Assembly (NCBI GenBank): GCA_019321725.1
Contig: CM033113.1
Coordinates: 1,054,001 to 1,118,000, forward strand
Direction: 5' to 3'
Origin: Paulownia fortunei
Taxonomy: Eukaryota > Streptophyta > Magnoliopsida > Lamiales > Paulowniaceae
Length of the DNA: 64,000 bases
Shown piece after piece: positions 11,136 to 22,993 of this stretch (the first letter of the stretch is position 1; each line of letters starts with the position of its first letter). The notes beneath the pieces were generated by a model. The model searched no databases, was not told the origin of the DNA, and saw nothing but the letters and a program-made list of their open reading frames with translations. Made by a program: the position numbers and the translations under genes.

Positions 11136-12248
11136 TATATATATATATATAAGTATAATAAATTAAACTGCACGGGACTTGTAATTAGAAATATATGTGG
11201 GACTAATCATTTAATTACAATAGTACTAGAATCAAGCAGTTCCAAAAATTTAGGGAAAGCATAGTACTATATATATAATAAAGAGAGCAGTCGTCCTGCC
11301 ACAGTAACTTCTTTTCACATTTTCTTGCATTGTTTTGGGACTTCCGCAACTAAAATTCATAATATATTATCCCCAAACTGTGATTAACGTTGATGATTAG
11401 ATCAAGATTTCTAGTTTTGTTCAAGGAATGAAACAAAATAATAGGACATTCAAACCTTTAGCACTGTATTTTGATCTAATTAAACTTGTTATTATGACCA
11501 ATGAAATATTGAAATGTAAATATATGGATGAAGGAATTATTTGTATTCTCTATTTTTATCGTTCTCACATTATATGCATGTCAAATATATATGTTGAATT
11601 AGTTCATGTGTTCATTTCCTTAAATATATACGTGAAATACATATATACTATAAAATATATGATAAAACACTAAATTAAAATAAAAAATTTAAACAACCCA
11701 ACCACTCCTTATCCCATAGCTAGACTAGGAACTTAAACTAGACCCTATTAACAATTTGTGCTAAACTTGCTAGGATTTTATCAATAACCATATAAATTAA
11801 ATTATTTTCTCGAAAATCAAGTTTATGAACCCTTGGAAATGGCATATGTTAGCTCTGGATATTCGTCTTAGAAGTACTTGTTCTAAAACCAAATGTGGAT
11901 ATATACACTAATCCACCCCTTCACATCATCACTGGATAAATATATATATTGTAGACGTGGTTATTTGACCCCGGAGCCTTTCTGCGTGGAAGCTGAACAT
12001 ATTTAATGAATGATAAAATGTCAAATATGAGACTTTGAAAAATCAGATAACCTAGATTCTTACGACTTTCCATGAAAGAATATCAGAGGCTTTCCATGAA
12101 AAGAAACATTCAAAAACCAACTCATAGTGACATATCCCTTGGAATAATGTTGAACTTCTGTAAAACTATGTACCTTTTTTTTTCTGTAAGAATGCAGAAC
12201 AAGAATTTTCAGAAAAAACTAGAATATATAAGGGAACGAGAATAATTT

Positions 12249-12465
12249 TAAAAGGAAATGTGCCTTTCGGAGTAATTTCAATCTAGATATGCTTCAATTG
12301 ATGATCCAGTCTTGTTTCATTTGTAAAATAAATCTCCATTTTTAATATGGAATTCTTGTACTGTTCAAAGGAAATGTGCCTTTGGGAGGAATTTCAAACC
12401 TGATGTTCACATTGAAACTTTTGCAACAAGTTTCCCCAGTTCTCCCCCTCGGTAGCATTATAAAT
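12249..12465 (+). promoter_or_regulatory. Promoter of BBE-like gene 3 (copy B)
   Basis: Same layout as upstream of 4067: the 36-bp motif twice (about 12249-12284 and 12364-12399), CCTGATGTTCACAT at 12399-12412 and TATAAAT at 12459-12465. It differs from copy A at several bases, including next to the TATA box, so the two genes could be expressed differently. Confidence 0.55.
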
Positions 12466-12513
12466 AGAACATAATCCATGGTCCCCAAAACACAAACTAA
12501 TCATCTCTAAATC

Positions 12514-14136
12514 ATGAAAACTCCAAGCATTTCCACTCTTACATTCATTGTTCTTGTCATCTTTTCGTGCTCATGGGCAGCTTCTGCCGATGGGCACGAT
12601 GATTTTCTTGAATGTCTCTCCGAAGAATTCCAGAACTACACCTCGATTTCCAACATTGTTTACACCCCAATCAACTCATCTTACACGTCCATACTGAGAT
12701 TTTCCATCCAAAACCTGAGATTCACTTCCGAATCTACCCCAAAACCGCTAGTGATTATAACCCCGGAACACGAATCCCAAATCCCGCCTGTCATCTACTG
12801 CGCCAAAGAAAGTGACATGCAAATTAGAACTCGAAGCGGCGGCCATGACTACGAGGGACTATCTTATGTATCAGAAGTCCCATTCGTGATCCTCGATTTG
12901 ATCAACCTTAGTGAAATAACAGTTGATGCAGAGCAGAAAACCGCATGGGTTGAAGCTGGTGCAACCATTGGCTCTTTATATTATAGGATCGCGGAGAAAA
13001 GCCCGATCCTAGGGTTTCCTGCCGGTGTTTGCCCAACTGTTGGGGTTGGTGGCCACTTCAGTGGAGGAGGCTACGGCGCAATGCTGAGAAAGTATGGCCT
13101 GGCTGCAGATAATGTTATTGATGCAAGAATAATTGACGTTAATGGCCGAACTCTTGACAGAAAATCAATGGGTGAAGATCTGTTCTGGGCCATTAGGGGT
13201 GGCGGAGGTGCCAGCTTCGGTGTAATTCTTGCATGGAAGGTACAACTGGTAGATGTTCCAGAAAGAGTCACTGTTTTCACAATCAACAGGACTTTGGAAC
13301 AAAATGCGACTCAACTCATTCACCGCTGGCAATACATCGCACCTAGATTCGATCAAGATTTGTTCATCAGAATCCTCGTAAGAAGGGTGAATTCCAGCCA
13401 AGAGGGAAGGAACATAACTGTTAGTGCTTCGTTTAATTCAATTTTCCTTGGCGGGGTCGACAGATTGCTTCCATTGATGCAAGAAAGTTTCCCTGAATTG
13501 GGCTTGGTAAGAGAAGACTGCACCGAAATGAGCTGGATCCAATCCATCCTGTATTTTGCCGGGTTCCCCATAGATTCACGTGAAGTTTTGCTGAACAGGA
13601 CTCAGCCCAACGTAAGATACTTCAAAGCAAAATCAGATTATGTGCAGAAACCCATTCCCGAATTCGGGCTTGAAGGCATCTGGAGACAATTTTATGAAGC
13701 AGAAGCCGAGGAGGCTGAGGTCATCTTTAGCCCATATGGTGGAAGAATGGATGAAATTTCTGAATCCGCAATTCCTTTTCCTCACAGGGCTGGTAATTTG
13801 TACAAAATCCAGCATTTGGTGTATTGGCAAGAAGACGAGGTTGAAAACTCCGACAGGTACATAAGTTGGATTAGAAGGCTTTACAGTTACATGGCTCCTT
13901 ATGTTTCAAGGTTCCCTAGGGCCGCATACATCAATTATAGAGATCTCGATATTGGAGTCAATAACAATGAAGGGAAGACAAGTTACGCACAGGCAAGCAT
14001 TTGGGGCATCAAGTATTTCAAGAACAATTTCGATCGGCTTGTTCGGGTGAAAACCATAGTTGATCCAGGGAATTTCTTCAGGAATGAACAAAGCATTCCA
14101 CCACTTCACTCAAGGTGGACAAAGATAGGGGACTAA
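12514..14136 (+). CDS. BBE-like secreted FAD-linked oxidase, twin copy (540 aa)
   Basis: Single-exon gene encoding the same 540-residue protein as 4067-5689, except Glu99 for Lys99 (base 12808 G against 4361 A). I see no other base difference in the 1623-bp reading frame. All functional features are kept: signal peptide (1-25), Cys34-Cys96 pair, His111 and Cys173 for bicovalent FAD, Val176 at the oxygen gate, and Tyr475 in NYRDLD. Residue 99 lies on the loop after Cys96, away from these positions in the sequence; its effect is unknown. The identity of the reading frames against about 3% divergence of the flanks suggests recent homogenisation. An assembly duplicate is less likely, because the outer flanks differ and the neighbours are unique. 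Confidence 0.95.
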   Translation: MKTPSISTLTFIVLVIFSCSWAASADGHDDFLECLSEEFQNYTSISNIVYTPINSSYTSILRFSIQNLRFTSESTPKPLVIITPEHESQIPPVIYCAKESDMQIRTRSGGHDYEGLSYVSEVPFVILDLINLSEITVDAEQKTAWVEAGATIGSLYYRIAEKSPILGFPAGVCPTVGVGGHFSGGGYGAMLRKYGLAADNVIDARIIDVNGRTLDRKSMGEDLFWAIRGGGGASFGVILAWKVQLVDVPERVTVFTINRTLEQNATQLIHRWQYIAPRFDQDLFIRILVRRVNSSQEGRNITVSASFNSIFLGGVDRLLPLMQESFPELGLVREDCTEMSWIQSILYFAGFPIDSREVLLNRTQPNVRYFKAKSDYVQKPIPEFGLEGIWRQFYEAEAEEAEVIFSPYGGRMDEISESAIPFPHRAGNLYKIQHLVYWQEDEVENSDRYISWIRRLYSYMAPYVSRFPRAAYINYRDLDIGVNNNEGKTSYAQASIWGIKYFKNNFDRLVRVKTIVDPGNFFRNEQSIPPLHSRWTKIGD

Positions 14137-14911
14137 GATATATTCATGAGGAACAGGACATGATTCACTTCACAAACATACGCGTATATATGCTTCCTTT
14201 TAATTTAATTTCATTACTGTATTTAGATGTGAATAAGACATTGTACTGATTATTTGATGTCATTTGTAGCAATAATGATTGTGTATGATTCTTCCGTATA
14301 TGTACTAATAAATTGGTTGATTGGTGAAAATAAACTTTTGTTAGCAAACTGAAAGATGTGGATTCCTGGAAACTAAAAGAAACTAATTCATATTTGAATC
14401 TTGGATCTTGTGAGGAAAAGGGAAATATACCAAAATTGCAGAAATTCTATCCCAAAAGGGGAAATTGTTCCGAGTTTATCTCACACACAACCTCCACCAT
14501 CCTTTCTGTCAAGTTGCTGGAGGTTAATTTCATCTATCGCTCTAATCAAGGCCCAACAGTACTATATCACACGTCAAAGGCCTGATGTCCTGATCCATCA
14601 TCACAACCCAACAGTAACTAAATCAAGCAAATAAGGCCCATAGTTTTGTACCATATTTTTTTTTCAATGATAGGTTTTAAATTTCCACTTGGTAAAAGAT
14701 AAGAATAAGGGTTGCAGCAGGCTACCAAAAATTATCAAAATCAATTTTCTGTAATCTTCATCAGGGCATATCAATTAATCAAAATATTAACGTTCTATTA
14801 TGTAATTTCCTTTTTATTTAATTGTTAAATGGTATAACAAAGAGGCATACATACTTAAAACTTTTAAAAATACCATTTTCTAGTTTGTCAACTACGAATA
14901 TTTACGCAGCT

Positions 14912-16524
14912 GGATAAAAAAATAGTAGTGCAATACTTTTATCATCAATAAAATTGGAATACGACTAAGAAGAAATACCTAAAAACAATTTATGACTCCA
15001 TTTAACAGATCTCATTTAACCTTCATTCACAACTATGAATATATCTAATCTAGTAATTGCTACCTGCTTTTAATAAGTTTAAATCAATCTATTGATCACA
15101 TCTTGTAAATGTTACACTAGTGCTGAGTGTACGCATTTTTCTACCAAATATTTTATTTTTTTAAAATGAAATATTTGACATTGAATTCATGCATCCAATG
15201 TATATGATATAGCGTAATATGAATGTAACCCTATTAATGATTGCATTACATTTATTATATGATCGACACTTTAAGATAAATAACTTATTTTCCACCTAAT
15301 TTATGTTTGTATCTTAGAATTTAGTATAGGAAAGTAAAACAAGATATTATAAAATAAAAGCACAAAAGTATAGTATTTTTTTTCTTAGAATTTATTTTTT
15401 CTAAAATTAAAAAAATTCCAAAAACTCACAAATTCAACAAAAATAGAGCGTTGATTTTCTAAACTAGGAACCTTAGAGAAAGTGTTGGTCTGAGCACGGC
15501 ATTCCACAAATCAATTATTCCAAATTTTTAATTGACAGGATATTATCCATCTATGATGCCAAATGTCAATGCACAGCTAGCTACTTTGAATATTCATTTG
15601 ATTTAGCTACCAAGGACAACAACAATAAATACTGTAATAAGGACATTACGGGAAAAGTTGATAGCGGGGACCAATGTATATATTCTTTATTAATTAAACG
15701 ACTCAACATATGACGTCCCATTCTTTCTTTCCTTCATTTTCTGGTCCACAAGCAGATATTATCTAATTTCTAATTCACAAACATTGTCCAAACTAATTAT
15801 TAGCACGTAATTAATAACAAAACAATGATAATTAAATAGGGACCAAGTTCATATTATATCTGAATAATATATATATATATATGAATATTTAAAAAAATAC
15901 TTTTATTTTTTTAACACAAAACCGCAGAATAATAATTTGTTTAAAGTGAAACATTTAGTAGTCGTATTATACTAATTTGTATAATATATGATTAATAATA
16001 CTCTATTTTAATAAATATTTATAATATTTAAAAAATATTCAAAAAAAATTTATAAGTATTAATAGAATATCATATATAAATAAAAAAATAAAAATTCTAA
16101 TAATTTATGAATATACTATTTATTATTAAATAGTTATCTTTATCATATTTATAAATTAATAATATAAAATACTTATAAAATATTTTTTACTTAATTTAAA
16201 ATTATGTACAAAATATAAAAATAATATCAGAATTTATTTTTGCTCGTAAGTAATTCTTTTACATTGGCGTTTAATCCGTTCGTTTATAAATCCATATATT
16301 AATTATTTTTGTATTTTTTGTTAATTTTTTACTATATTTTTTAATAAAAAATTATAATATACTCGTACGTATTAAATGTCGAATTTTTCTCATATCATAT
16401 TTAACTAATTAGAGGTCAAACTTAATATAATTTTCCCCAAACTTGATATGCTCAAGAATTTTTCCTCATTCTAGATGCTTAAAAATTCTACATCATTAAG
16501 CCATAACGGAAGCAGATTGTCAGA
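14912..16524. other. Intergenic, upstream of third full BBE-like gene
   Basis: AT-rich and non-coding. Contains an ATATAT run near 15870-15882 and the dispersed AT-rich repeat at 15985-16400. No gene or RNA is seen. Confidence 0.5.
15985..16400. repeat. AT-rich dispersed repeat, copy 1
   Basis: Aligns in direct orientation, with many changes, to 63070-63430. Shared blocks include AAATTCTAATAATTTAT, ATTATTAAATA and TATAAATTAA, followed by TATGTACAAA, in the same order and spacing. The class is unknown. Confidence 0.55.
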
Positions 16525-16562
16525 CCTGATGTTCACATATCTCTTCTCATTGCGCATATAAA
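16525..16562 (+). promoter_or_regulatory. Core promoter of BBE-like gene 4
   Basis: CCTGATGTTCACAT (16525-16538), as in the other two full genes, and TATAAA (16557-16562), 44 bp before the ATG. The 36-bp duplicated motif is absent here. Confidence 0.6.
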
Positions 16563-16605
16563 TGGAAGCTTTTATACGTCTTATCCCCAAATCAACAAGC
16601 CACCA

Positions 16606-18207
16606 ATGGAGACTCCAAGCATTTCACACTCCCTTCTATTCATCTTTCTTGTGATCATTTCCTGCTCCGGGCCTGCTCGTTCCCATGGCCACAATGATTT
16701 TCTCCGATGCCTGTCCCTTCACTCGCAAAACTACTCTGCAATTTCCAAGGTTGTCTATACCCCGGACAACTCTTCATATTTATCCATCCTGCAATCCTCC
16801 ATAAGAAACCTCAGATTCACATCGTCTTCCACTCCCAGACCTCTAGTCATCGTCACACCCGTGCATGAATCCCAAATCCAGGCTGTTGTCCTCTGTTCCA
16901 AGGAGAATGGAATGCAAATTAGAACTCGAAGTGGCGGCCATGACTACGAGGGACTTTCTTATGCATCCCAAGTCCCGTTTGTTGTCATCGATTTGATAAA
17001 TTTGAGTGAAATAACAATTGATGTTGAGCGAAAAACTTCATGGGTTCAAGCTGGTGCAACAATTGGCCAACTCTATTATAGAATCAGCCAGAAAAGTAGA
17101 ACGCTCGCATTTCCTGCAGGAGCGTGTCCCACTGTCGGGGTTGGCGGGCACTTTAGTGGTGGAGGGTATGGGTCACTATTGAGAAAATATGGTCTTGCAG
17201 CTGACAACATTATTGATGCTCACTTGATAGATGTTAGTGGAAGAATTCTTGATAGAAAATCCATGGGGGAAGAGCTTTTCTGGGCCATCAGGGGTGGTGG
17301 GGGTGCCAGCTTTGGAGTTATAACTGCTTGGAAGCTAAATTTGGTATCTGTGCCGGAGACTGTAACAATATTTTCTATCAATAGGACCCTAGAACAAAAT
17401 GCAACCGAACTAATTTATAGATGGCAGTACATCGCTCCCAATCTTCCTAAAGATATACTAGTTGCAGTAAGCATAAGCAAAGTAAATTCAAGTAAGGTTG
17501 GAGAGAAGACTATATTAGCCACGTTTAATTCACTCTTTCTTGGTCGGGTGGATAGACTTCTTGAATTGCTTAAACAAAGCTTTCCAGAATTGGGTGTGGA
17601 AAGGGAAGATTGCAATGAAGTGAGTTGGGTTCAATCGGCCCTTTTCTTTGGTGGATATCCTATTGGAGTATCTCCGGAAGTCTTGGCAAGCAGAATTCCT
17701 CTAACAAGACTATACTTCAAGGCAAAATCAGACTATGTGCAAGAAAACATTCCAAAACACGGGTTTCAAGGCATATGGAAATTGTTATACGAAAAAGAAG
17801 CAGATATGGCACAAATGATCTTTACCCCATATGGTGGAAGAATGAAGGAAATTTCAGAATCTGCGGTTCCGTTCCCTCATAGAGCAGGAAATTTGTACAA
17901 AATCCAACATTTGGTATATTGGGATGAACCGGGGATGGATGCATCAAAGAGGTACATAAGTTGGATTAGAAGATTATACAGTTACATGACTCCTTTCGTT
18001 TCCAAGTTTCCAAGAGCTGCATACATCAATTATAGAGATCTTGATTTGGGAGTTAATAATGAGGGCAACACCAGTTATGCACAAGCTAGTATTTGGGGAT
18101 TTAAGTATTTCAATAATAATTTTAATAGGTTAGTTCGAATAAAAACCAAAATTGATCCGGATAACTTCTTCAGAAACGAGCAAAGCATCCCACCCTTTCA
18201 CTTCTAA
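16606..18207 (+). CDS. BBE-like secreted FAD-linked oxidase, diverged paralogue (533 aa)
   Basis: Single-exon gene, 533 residues, clearly related to the twin genes but diverged along its whole length. The signal peptide is about residues 1-26. The Cys35-Cys97 pair, His112 (RSGGHDYEG) and Cys174 (CPTVGVGGH) for bicovalent FAD, Val177 at the oxygen gate and the NYRDLD tyrosine are all kept, so it should be an active oxidase. It ends at SIPPFHF and lacks the RWTKIGD tail of the twins. Differences concentrate in the middle substrate-binding region (about 270-400), where a changed substrate range is possible but unproven. The TATA box is at 16557. Confidence 0.95.
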   Translation: METPSISHSLLFIFLVIISCSGPARSHGHNDFLRCLSLHSQNYSAISKVVYTPDNSSYLSILQSSIRNLRFTSSSTPRPLVIVTPVHESQIQAVVLCSKENGMQIRTRSGGHDYEGLSYASQVPFVVIDLINLSEITIDVERKTSWVQAGATIGQLYYRISQKSRTLAFPAGACPTVGVGGHFSGGGYGSLLRKYGLAADNIIDAHLIDVSGRILDRKSMGEELFWAIRGGGGASFGVITAWKLNLVSVPETVTIFSINRTLEQNATELIYRWQYIAPNLPKDILVAVSISKVNSSKVGEKTILATFNSLFLGRVDRLLELLKQSFPELGVEREDCNEVSWVQSALFFGGYPIGVSPEVLASRIPLTRLYFKAKSDYVQENIPKHGFQGIWKLLYEKEADMAQMIFTPYGGRMKEISESAVPFPHRAGNLYKIQHLVYWDEPGMDASKRYISWIRRLYSYMTPFVSKFPRAAYINYRDLDLGVNNEGNTSYAQASIWGFKYFNNNFNRLVRIKTKIDPDNFFRNEQSIPPFHF

Positions 18208-18517
18208 TGAAAAAGGAACTGAAGGGGTAAAATTTGTGGAAGAACACATCATACAAATGTTTATCATAGACGATAATAACACTTCTAGACTTTTTAAATT
18301 GTACTAATAGTAGGTTTATAAGTTTGCATTATTGGTAGTATGGTTAAAATGAAAAATATTTCCTCTGTTTTGTTGGGGGCAGAAAAGCCTCAACTTAGTG
18401 TATTTTGTAATTTGTTTGTGTATAGTGGTGTAATATGCCTACGTGAGTTCAATTACTTTCAGATTTATTGTGCTATTAGTAAAAGTGTTAAATTGTAATT
18501 GCACCAAAGAATGAAAA

Positions 18518-18605
18518 GTTATTGCTGGAACAAATCTTTTTAGAATTGGGTATAGAAAAGGAACATTGTCTCTGCAAAGTGGGGTGCAACGGGCCTTTTA
18601 TTTTA
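18518..18605 (+). pseudogene. Relic fragment of a BBE-like gene
   Basis: About 88 bp, some 310 bp after the stop of the gene at 16606, matches its internal segment around 17565-17650. The frame reads LLEQIFLELGIEKEHC, against LLKQSFPELGVEREDC in the gene. Nothing recognisable lies on either side. It is either a leftover of a fifth gene copy or a small misplaced duplication. Confidence 0.75.
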
Positions 18606-21173
18606 TTTTTTATTTTTTTTTGAGTGTGATCGTAAAATTTGAAAATTGTTCGAATTGTCTAAATGAAATTGCATCATATTTTTTTTCTTCAGTTTATTAC
18701 ACAAACTACAATTTGATATTAGTTTATGGCTCAAATTAACGAACTGTACCGCCATCACCCATATATATGTATATACATATACACACATATATATATATAT
18801 TTAAGTTTTTAATATTAATAATTAAGTTTAATTTTAATAATTAACTCTTACATAATTTTGAGACATCCACAATGCGAAACTTTCAAAAGGCTCTATCTCC
18901 ATGGTGAGACTCTGTGTAGCCATTGTGTAGTTGCTGCTTCAACTAATGGGGGAGAATTTTATAGAAATGTAATATATTACAAGTAGGTATAATAAATCAT
19001 TTGCTTGCTTGTCCTGATCAATCATAAGAGGTAAAGCTAAATCTTGAAAGATGCAAGTAGAATTGGGGACAACAGGTAATCAATAATTTCTGGAACAAAA
19101 TAATATAAAAAAACGTTAAAATTGGATGAAATCATGTATACAATTTTAATTTACAAAATGATAATTTTAAATTACATTTTGGCAAACACATATGACAATT
19201 CAATTTAAAAATAGTAAAAAAAAAATAAAAAAAAATCGCATCATGATCCCCTTTAAGGGAACTCATATGATCTCAAGAGAGAATGTTATGCTAAAATCAT
19301 TATGCCCGTGAACCCTTCTCTACAAATATATATATATATATACATATATATTCACATATAAATATTTATAAATATACATGTGTGTGTGTGAAATAAGTGT
19401 ACGATACATATTTAGGCACACCCATGCCACAATACTTTCAATATATACATACACACACAAAAGATTTGAAGCTATATATATATTTTTTAAATAAAAAATT
19501 CATATTAAGTGCACAATAATTACTACTGAGACAATTATGTTATGTTTATTATAATTTTGAAGGTTGTAATAATTTTTTAGCAATAATTAGTTTACTTAAT
19601 AACAGAAGGAATATTGTGGTTTGGGCCGATGGGTTCTGGCATTTCTCCAAATTAGCCCAAACCCATCCCTAAAGGCAAGCATCAGTTTGGACCTTTTGGT
19701 CATTTAGTTAATTGCTTAGTGGCCACAGCAGGGCCTTAAATTTGGGCCTCAGAGTACTGGGGTATATTTGCCTTTTAGAGGCCTACAACTGAACTCCCCA
19801 TAAGTCCATGGGCTCTGAAAATACTCTTAATAAAAGCCTCCCAAGCCTTGGGTGACGGACAAATGATCTCCATTTGCCCTTTTAAAGGTCGTCTTTTTTT
19901 TTTTTTTTTTTTAAAGAACACTAAAAGAGCCTAAGAATAATTCTGTCTCAAAAGTTCATAACTCACTCCAACTCCACTCATCATTATTAATTTGCAGAAA
20001 AAAAATCGTTAAGATTTTTTAATTTTTTGAACAATATTTCCTTGGGCTAGTTTCATTAATAATTGCAGAAAAATAGAAACATTTTTTTTGGGTTTTTCAT
20101 ATTAGTAAGTTATATTAATTTTGTCATATATATGAGTACAATAATCAAATTAGAATTCTGTAAAATATTCAGATTGAGATAATTCTCATTAAACATATAT
20201 TTGATCACATTTTCAAGATACAAAATGAACATGCACGAGCACTAAGAAGATATTCTCTACTAGTAAGCAAACACACTCGATTGTATGCACAAAAAAGAAG
20301 GATATTTAGCCCCCCGAGGGCACAATGCAGTTGCAGACATAAGAGGAGAATATGTGAACATTGTGGATTCGAATTTAATTGGTGATAAGAGTGTTGCGTG
20401 TCTGCTGATCTCTTCAGGGGTCTCGTTCGTACTTAAAGTGAATTCAGGAGAGGAAATGATTGATACGAATGTCCAACTCGCTGTCGGTTGCTCGCTCACT
20501 TCATTTAACCGGGGATCAATTGGTCACCTCTACAATTAATCCAGAGCTCGAAGATGCTGGGAACTTGAGTATAAAAAAAAAAATATATTTAATAACAATC
20601 AGTTAAATAAAAAAGTTGAGAAAATGATTAAAAAAATTAAATAAAATCAATTTAATGAAAGGTGAGAGAGAGGAGAAAAAAAACACATGAAATAGGATTT
20701 AAAATAAGCTAAAATGTGATTAAAAAAAAGAGAGACGGAGAAAGAAGAAGGAATGTGTGACATGAATAAGAGACAAATTAAAAACTGTATGTCATACCAA
20801 AACAACCAACCACTATTTATCTCTCTTCAATTCTTGATTTTCAATCAATTGATGATGCATAATAATATATAGCAGATAATTATATTTTATAAGATTTATA
20901 TGAAAAATTAACTAAATGTAATTAATTGCTCTAAATTAATTCATACTTTAAAAAGAAAAAAAAAATTCTTAAAATAGTTAAATATCCAGACATAGACATA
21001 GGTGGGATTCGAATTTAAAATTTATTAATTGCAGTTTTTTGACGTCTTAGTTACAGAATAAGACATCATTAATAGTGTATTAGGGTTTTGATTGTAACAA
21101 GAAAATATAGAGGTAGATGTTTAGCATGGGAATATGTTGGACATAAGGGAGATTGACTGTGTGAGGGTTAGTC
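18606..21173. other. Intergenic, no gene called
   Basis: AT-rich, with TA runs near 18740-18800 and 19325-19345 and a T20 run near 19892. Frames of 84 (+) and 79 (-) codons overlap at 20260-20539. Neither shows a known family, a TATA box or a signal peptide, so I do not call a gene. Confidence 0.4.
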
Positions 21174-22304
21174 AAGTTCAAGATGTCAATTCCACCCAAG
21201 AAAAAGACTTGACCCAATATTTCAAAGATAGTGGCTAAAAATATATTCAACAAATCAAATAGACCGATTTTAATCAAGACCAATTCTTTTTAGTTTTTCC
21301 CAAATCCACGCCTTTGTGGTGAAAAAATCATTATTTTTTAGCATGGTTGAACTCAAAGAATTTGGATCATAAATGAAACTATTGCTAATAAACAAGTGTA
21401 ATCTAATTTGATTGGAAGTATTATCTTTTAGTTACAATGTTAAAACTCCAATTCCTTGCTAACAATCTATATTATTATTTTATAAAAGCAGTAAACATAC
21501 TAAAGAATATCAAAATTTATGTCTTTTACATGTTATATTTAATAAACAATACATCAATTATATAAATAATAAACAAATATTATATTTTATAAAAAAATAA
21601 ACAATTATTTATTATTCAAACACCACCACCCAGTATACATTACATTAATCATAGCATGAATAATATTACCCCATATCCACCGCATGCCAATTTGATATTT
21701 TAGCATGTAAATGGTACTTATCACTTTGGCCTATAAAAATAGTTAATTTTTTATTTTTATTTTTTTTTATGAATAGGTTGCATACATCATTATATGAGTA
21801 ATATTAATTAGCAATCAATAATGGTAACTACCAATAATTAATATTTTATAATAAACAATATAACTATTATGAAAATAGACAAATATTCATACGGGAAAAT
21901 GGGATGAACTCTAAGACATTATAGTGTTGTTAACTAAAATTCGCCCCTTGCATTAGACTTCATCGATAATTATGATATTATATTGGTAATTCTGATAAGT
22001 AGTATCTACAGCATATAATTAAGGCTATTGGGATTGGATTATAGAAAGAAATTATTTGATTAAAGGGAGATTATATTGATTTTCTTAGCAAAATAAAGAA
22101 AAAGGGGGAGATTATTTTGATTGTGCAAGAAAAAAGTATTCAAGATATCAATTCCACCCAAGAAAGACATTCCATCCGTTGGACCCACTATTTCAAATGC
22201 AGTGGATCAACTCAAACATAGAAAATCAAAACAAACATTTTTCTATTTAAGGTCAATATTTCTATTTTCCAACCAATTCACATTTCACGCGTTTGCTGAC
22301 AAAC

Positions 22305-22344
<40 letters not shown>

Positions 22345-22590
22345 ATTATTTTAGTATGATTGAAATGAAAAGTTGGATTACGAAACTGAAGTCCATTAAA
22401 AAAATGTATTATTAACGGCTTATAAGAACCTTTTTTTTTTTTTTTCTAATTCCAATTAACATTAAAACTTAATTAGAAGTATTTATTTTTAATTCCAATA
22501 TTAAAGCATCAATTCCTTGATAACAAGCGCTATGTAAGTATATAGTTATGCATCCTTAAAGCAGTAAACATATCATCAAATCTAGTCATT
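21174..22590. repeat. Pair of diverged direct repeats
   Basis: 21174-21510 and 22137-22590 share, in order, TCAATTCCACCCAAGAAA, a block with CACTATTTCAAA-like sequence, AATTCCTTG(C/A)TAACAA and AAAGCAGTAAACATA. They are old direct repeats separated by non-coding DNA. A TA run (22308-22336) interrupts the second copy. Confidence 0.6.
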
Positions 22591-22837
22591 ACCTAGTAAT
22601 CTTATGATGAATATAAAGCAAATGAAACAAATTACTTTTTGGTGCGTAGTAAACCAAAATTTCCAGAAGCTTAACTGTATAATTTTAATCCATTAATAAA
22701 TCAATCAAGAACCTTGTAATCTTATGATGAATATGAAGCAAATGAAACAAATTACTTTTCTCATTTTGGTGCGTAGTAAACCAAACTTTCCAGAAGCTTA
22801 ACTGTATAATTTTAATCCATTAATAAATCAATCAAGA
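22591..22837. repeat. Tandem duplication, two units of about 120 bp
   Basis: Unit 1 (22591-22710) and unit 2 (22711-22837) are almost identical. Unit 2 has eight extra bases (CTCATTTT-like) before TTGGTGCGTAGTAAACC. The array ends about 55 bp before the assembly gap. Confidence 0.9.
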
Positions 22838-22893
22838 CCTGGCTACAGTGAATTGAAATCAAAGTAAATGAATCAATCAAATGATGAGGACGA

Positions 22894-22993
22894 NNNNNNN
22901 NNNNNNNNNNNNNNNNNNNNNNNNNNNNNNNNNNNNNNNNNNNNNNNNNNNNNNNNNNNNNNNNNNNNNNNNNNNNNNNNNNNNNNNNNNNNN
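22894..22993. other. Assembly gap (100 N)
   Basis: Exactly 100 N, the conventional size for a gap of unknown length. Order and distance across this point are therefore not certain. Confidence 0.99.

Larger units (their letters stand above)
11277..14911 (+). repeat. Segmental duplication, copy B (BBE-like gene and flanks)
   Basis: Partner of 2844-6464, same orientation. See copy A for borders and divergence. The left border touches an AT-rich stretch just after the retrotransposon LTR remnant. Confidence 0.93.

Noticed and set aside
1..18207. Biosynthetic gene cluster around the BBE-like enzymes
   Set aside because: Only one enzyme family is present. No methyltransferase, P450 or other partner gene lies nearby, so this is a tandem array and not a mixed pathway cluster.
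20260..20539. Overlapping 84-codon (+) and 79-codon (-) frames
   Set aside because: No family signature, no TATA box or signal peptide, and the two frames shadow each other.
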